A stretch of DNA of 17,990 nucleotides from an uncultured Bacteroidales bacterium. GTDB taxonomy: Bacteria; Bacteroidota; Bacteroidia; Bacteroidales; UBA932. Positions 14,647 to 17,990 of the stretch are shown one piece after another. Both the position numbers and the translations under genes were made by a program. The notes beneath the pieces are model-generated. The model searched no databases. It had not been told where the DNA came from and was given only the letters and a program-made list of their open reading frames with translations. The stretch spans positions 1 to 17,990 of the forward strand of contig CABTXO010000005.1 in assembly GCA_902488725.1 (NCBI GenBank), written 5' to 3'. Position 1 is the stretch's first letter, and every line of letters starts with the position of its first letter.

Positions 14647-17520
14647 TCAGAATTTGAAGTAGAGGTTCAGCATGTAGTTGAAGCCGGGCATGTAGAAGTA
14701 CTTCGGGTCGAAGTTGTAGTAGCGCGTCCGGCTCACGGTGTTGTCCACCATGCGGGTCTGCTCGAAACCGCCCGTCTTGACATCCCGGTTGTTCAGGAGG
14801 TTCTTGACGTTCAGGGAGAAACCGAACTGGTACTTCCGCTTGAGGTACCAGGACTTCCCGACGCTGAAGTTCACGAGGAAAGCCGGTGCGAATTCTTCCT
14901 GATGCGCCATGTCGGCGATTTCCTCGGGCGTCACCTGTTTGTCCGGACCGGCAGTGGCCTCGTCGATGCGGCGGATCGGGCTCATGTCCAGGTAGGATTT
15001 CGCGAAGCAGTCCACGTCGGCATCGATGAACCAGTAGTTGTAGAAATACGAGAGCCCGAGGCTGCCCGCCACCTGCGGCGTGCCCGCCACATGGTGCCGC
15101 ACGGTCTTTCCGCCTTCCGGATGGCTCATCCAGAACGGAACGAGGATGTTGTCGTGGATGATCCGGGCGCTGTTGTCCACGGTCGCCGTCATCCGGGGGT
15201 TGGATGTGTAGACATAGTTTCCCCAGGTAAAGGCGCCGACCAGGGAAAGCCCGCGCATGGGGGTGGGCACTTCGAAGCCCAGTTCCATGCCGACGTGCCG
15301 TTCGTCGATCCCGCTCATCGCGAAGTTCCCGAAGGAATTCTGCAAGTCGTAGTAGACGCTCATCACGTCCGTCTGGTCCTGAATCGTGGTGTAGAATCCC
15401 GTCAGGCGGACGTTGTAGCCGTTGTTGGAATACAGGTAGTTGAGATCGGAGGAAAAGGACTTCACGTTCGTGAGGTTCTGCATGAGGGTGTTCCGGGTCC
15501 GGGGAGCAAGGAATGCCTTGTCAAAATACGGCGCATCGCTGGAGTAGCCCAGGTCTGCGGAGATCCGGTGGCCGCCGATGATGGAATAGCCCAGGTTGAG
15601 CTTGGCCCCGAAGGTCAGGAAGTTCGCCTTCTCGGAATTTCCGTACGACGTGATGGCCTTGCCGTCGGCATCCCAGGTCGTGACCAAGTCCCCGGTATAG
15701 GGCTTGCCGTCCGCATCCAGGCCGGGGAACAACCCCTTCCGCACCAGGCCCTGCCGCCAGAAGCCCGTGTGGCCTACACGACCGCCCAGGACCGCCTCGA
15801 AGCCGCCTTTTTGGAAGCCGCCGGAGACCCAGCCTTCCTGTTTGTGAATATGCGCACAGTAGTCGTAGCCGTATTTGTCCCCTTCCCGGATCTGCTGCGC
15901 CTCGCCGTTCGCGAGGAAGTAGTCCAGATCGTTCTGGATCATGCTTTTGGAAGAGGAGAAGTCCCGTTCCGCGAACTGGTCGATGTTCAGAAAATAGTCG
16001 CCGCCCAGCAGGTCGTTCAACACCTTGTAGTACTCGGTGCGGTTGATCTTGGCGTTCAGACCGGCTTTCACGGTCCATTGTGCGGCCGGGAGCCACTTCA
16101 GGCTGGCGGCGAAATTGAGGTCGCGCTGGTCCACCCGGCGCTCCTCAAGCACATATTTCGAGCGGTTCCCGTATTCCTGCGGATTGCGCTGGTTCACGTC
16201 ATACAGGCGGTCCCAGTTGATGTGCGCCGTGGTCGGATCCCCGGTCTCCCAGGCCTCCCGCGCCCACATGTACTTCCCGTAGTTCCGCCGGTTGTAGTCC
16301 GTGTTTTCCATGTAGAAGTAGCTCGGCAGGTTGCGGTAATAGTCCGGACGGGGATCCGGGGCATCGTACCAGTCGAGAGCGGTGTAGCCGTTCTTCCCGG
16401 CGCGGAACAAGACCGTGGCCGTCGCACTGAAGGCATGCGACGGGGTGAAATCGTATTTCAGGAAGGTGACGGGCTCGAAGGTGATGCGGTTGCGGGCGTT
16501 GCGCACCTTGCCGTTCTGGAACCCCCAGTTGGAGTTGTACATGTTGTCACCCATGAGGTCGTAGACTTCCTGGGTGGAGCCGTTCTGCGCGCCGCGGGTT
16601 CCGGGTGCCGCGAAGGACACGAGAGCGAGCCGGTGCAGGTCGCCCCAATTCTTCTCCACGCCTGCATAGTAGGCGAAAGAGCGATAGTAAACGCCTTTCA
16701 CCCAGTCGTTTCCGCCCAGTCTGACGGATGCGCTGAAGGAATAGGACCAGCCTTTGTCGTTCTCGGGTACGGCATAGGTCCCCATCAGGCGGAGCCGGTA
16801 GAAGGCACTGTTGGTCAACAGGCTGAAACGCGTCCCGGGACGGACCTTGGAAGGAGTCGCGTAGATGTTCACGAGGCCGTTGTAGCCGCCGACTCCGTAG
16901 TCGGAGAGTTCGGAGCCGAGGGTGGCATCCTTGCTGCGGACGATTTCATTCAGGCCGCTCCAGAGAGAATACGGCGTGTAGCCGGTCATCGCGTCGTTCA
17001 TCTTCACCCCGGCCAGGTACACATCCTGGGTCTCGCTGGCATAGCCGCGGGCCCGGAAGCGGACGGAACTGAAATTGTAGCTGGCTGCGTTGTTGAACAC
17101 GTCGTTCTGCCCGTACAGGATCGTCGGCGTGTCGTCATAGCCCATACCGTCGAAGTCGAAGTCCGCGAAACTCGCGTCGTCGACTTCCTTGGCAGCCGCC
17201 GACGGCGAGAGGGACAGGTTGAACATATTCTTCATGTACCCGTCGTTGACGGTCACGTTCACCCGGGTCTGCATGAAGCCGGGCGCCTCGATCACGAGGT
17301 CGTACATGCCGTCCTCCAGGGCGTCTATCTGGAAATTGCCCTGCGCGTCCGAATGGACCGTCCCCACCTGCGCGGTCCCGGCGTAGAGCGTCAGGACGGC
17401 GCCGGCAACCGGCGCGCGGTCGGTCCGGTTGATCACGGTGCCCTTCACGCCGCCCGTCTGCGCCAGCAAGGCGAGACTGCAGAGGAGAGCCAGGACGGAA
17501 AGCGTTATTTTTCTGAACAT
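14647..17520 (-). CDS. TonB-dependent outer-membrane receptor with N-terminal carboxypeptidase-regulatory-like domain
   Basis: Outer-membrane active-transport receptor of 957 residues. Signal peptide 1-20 ends in ALLA|Q. Residues about 23-105 are a carboxypeptidase-regulatory-like beta-sandwich (GVKGTVINRTDRAPVAGA, then DGMYDLVIEAPGF). An acidic linker (EVDDASFADFDFDGMGYDD) leads to the plug (TPTILYGQNDVFNNAASY, then VRFRARGY and GGYNGLVNIYA). From about 240 the protein is a Tyr/Phe/Asn-rich beta-barrel ending in the insertion signal MLNLYFKF. It is not a classical SusC with a SusD partner: the flanking genes are an EEP-family enzyme 6 bases upstream and a DUF5689 lipoprotein downstream. This context suggests import of a product released by the EEP enzyme. 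The substrate is unknown, and the barrel sequence does not reveal it. No promoter is seen before this gene, so transcription probably starts beyond the right edge. Confidence 0.92.
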   Translation of the reverse strand: MFRKITLSVLALLCSLALLAQTGGVKGTVINRTDRAPVAGAVLTLYAGTAQVGTVHSDAQGNFQIDALEDGMYDLVIEAPGFMQTRVNVTVNDGYMKNMFNLSLSPSAAAKEVDDASFADFDFDGMGYDDTPTILYGQNDVFNNAASYNFSSVRFRARGYASETQDVYLAGVKMNDAMTGYTPYSLWSGLNEIVRSKDATLGSELSDYGVGGYNGLVNIYATPSKVRPGTRFSLLTNSAFYRLRLMGTYAVPENDKGWSYSFSASVRLGGNDWVKGVYYRSFAYYAGVEKNWGDLHRLALVSFAAPGTRGAQNGSTQEVYDLMGDNMYNSNWGFQNGKVRNARNRITFEPVTFLKYDFTPSHAFSATATVLFRAGKNGYTALDWYDAPDPRPDYYRNLPSYFYMENTDYNRRNYGKYMWAREAWETGDPTTAHINWDRLYDVNQRNPQEYGNRSKYVLEERRVDQRDLNFAASLKWLPAAQWTVKAGLNAKINRTEYYKVLNDLLGGDYFLNIDQFAERDFSSSKSMIQNDLDYFLANGEAQQIREGDKYGYDYCAHIHKQEGWVSGGFQKGGFEAVLGGRVGHTGFWRQGLVRKGLFPGLDADGKPYTGDLVTTWDADGKAITSYGNSEKANFLTFGAKLNLGYSIIGGHRISADLGYSSDAPYFDKAFLAPRTRNTLMQNLTNVKSFSSDLNYLYSNNGYNVRLTGFYTTIQDQTDVMSVYYDLQNSFGNFAMSGIDERHVGMELGFEVPTPMRGLSLVGAFTWGNYVYTSNPRMTATVDNSARIIHDNILVPFWMSHPEGGKTVRHHVAGTPQVAGSLGLSYFYNYWFIDADVDCFAKSYLDMSPIRRIDEATAGPDKQVTPEEIADMAHQEEFAPAFLVNFSVGKSWYLKRKYQFGFSLNVKNLLNNRDVKTGGFEQTRMVDNTVSRTRYYNFDPKYFYMPGFNYMLNLYFKF

Positions 17521-17526
17521 GGATGC

Positions 17527-17990
17527 TTATTTGTTGGAAACGACGATGTACGTCGGATAGTGGTCGCTGTAGCCGTTGATGAAGGCCCCGTTCGAGAAGG
17601 TCCGCTTGGGCTGGCCCTTGTACTGGCCGTCCGGCTGCGTCATGAACGGTTTGTGGAAGATGCGGGCATAGTATTTCTTCGCCACGAACGGGATCACCTT
17701 CAGGCTTCCGGCGGGGGCGTCGGCCCGGGCCTTGTTCACGACGATGATGTCGAACACGTTCCAGGCACCCCGGTAAGCCAGGGAGCCGTAGCCGGCCTTC
17801 AACATGGAGATGAAGGGCGAGAAGAAGTCATATTCCCCGAGTTCCGCGATAGTCTCGCGGGCGTGGAGGTAGGTCACCTGGCTGACATCGGTGGGATCGT
17901 CGGTCATGTCGCCCATGACCCCGATCTTGAAGCCGGGATAAAGCCGCCTCAGGTCCACGGCGATCGCATGGATGATCTCCGCCCCGCGGC
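17527..17990 (-). CDS. Endonuclease/exonuclease/phosphatase (EEP) family protein, C-terminal part
   Basis: The last 153 residues of an EEP-superfamily (DNase I / exonuclease III fold) protein; the N-terminus lies beyond the right edge, so secretion cannot be judged. The frame is open to the end of the window and no start was assigned. Landmarks are VMGDMTDDPTDVS (about 17927-17890) and the terminal GYSDHYPTYIVV, in which Asp (17563-17565) and His (17560-17562) are the conserved catalytic SDH pair. GAWNVFDIIVVN is the strand before it. The first motif normally reads GD(F/M)N; here the Asn is Thr (codon 17902-17904), one base from Asn. Family members cleave phosphodiester or phosphomonoester bonds in nucleic acids, lipids or inositol phosphates. 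It lies 6 bases upstream of the TonB receptor gene in the same operon. The substrate is unknown, and activity is uncertain because of the Asn-to-Thr change. Confidence 0.88.
   Translation of the reverse strand, partial: RGAEIIHAIAVDLRRLYPGFKIGVMGDMTDDPTDVSQVTYLHARETIAELGEYDFFSPFISMLKAGYGSLAYRGAWNVFDIIVVNKARADAPAGSLKVIPFVAKKYYARIFHKPFMTQPDGQYKGQPKRTFSNGAFINGYSDHYPTYIVVSNK

Noticed and set aside
14647..17520. SusC/SusD-type polysaccharide utilisation locus
   Set aside because: The receptor has no SusD neighbour and no glycan enzyme in its operon; the partner is a DUF5689-type lipoprotein and an EEP protein.
1..17990. Mobile element, prophage, CRISPR or defence system
   Set aside because: No transposase, integrase, phage gene, regular spacer array or tRNA attachment site was seen; base composition looks even across the window.

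Overview
The window looks like a GC-rich chromosomal segment of a Bacteroidota member, most likely order Bacteroidales (for example an Alistipes- or Rikenellaceae-like gut lineage; the genus is a guess). The evidence is several predicted lipoproteins with short Bacteroidetes-type signal peptides, a TonB-dependent receptor with an N-terminal carboxypeptidase-regulatory-like domain, a DUF5689-type protein, tandem GH92 mannosidases, an M3 peptidase lipoprotein, weak or absent Shine-Dalgarno sequences, and upstream elements matching the Bacteroidetes -7 box TAnnTTTG. No tRNA, rRNA, CRISPR array, integrase or transposase was seen.

Layout. (1) 2-1381 (+): C-terminal part of an S41 (C-terminal processing) peptidase, cut by the left edge. 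(2) 1378-3657 (-): ribonuclease R, convergent with the peptidase; their stop codons share a CTAG tetramer. (3) 3658-3784: divergent promoter region with a 14-bp palindrome. (4) 3785-10461 (+): a tightly packed four-gene operon: two GH92 alpha-mannosidase lipoproteins, a ROK-family sugar kinase and a class I mannose-6-phosphate isomerase. It reads as a mannose-salvage line: outside the cytoplasm GH92 enzymes release mannose from N-glycans or mannans, the ROK kinase is inferred to make mannose-6-phosphate, and ManA makes fructose-6-phosphate. No transporter or SusC/D pair is in the window. (5) 10458-11048 (-): small outer-membrane beta-barrel protein, convergent with manA, again through a shared CTAG. 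(6) 11154-13199 (-): M3 (Dcp/oligopeptidase-like) metallopeptidase lipoprotein, with its own promoter and a terminator abutting the next promoter. (7) 13274-13546: a gap with no convincing gene but with strong hairpins and a repeated 9-mer. (8) 13547-17990 (-): an apparent operon transcribed right to left: endonuclease/exonuclease/phosphatase (EEP) family protein (cut by the right edge), TonB-dependent receptor, DUF5689-like lipoprotein.

The most interesting parts are the EEP / TonB receptor / DUF5689 operon, a candidate cell-surface system for capturing and cleaving phosphodiester-containing material whose substrate I cannot name and whose EEP member has Thr where the family's GD-x-N motif has Asn; the self-contained mannose cassette, whose ROK kinase lacks the family's zinc-binding motif; and the repeated CTAG stop-codon overlap at both convergent junctions.
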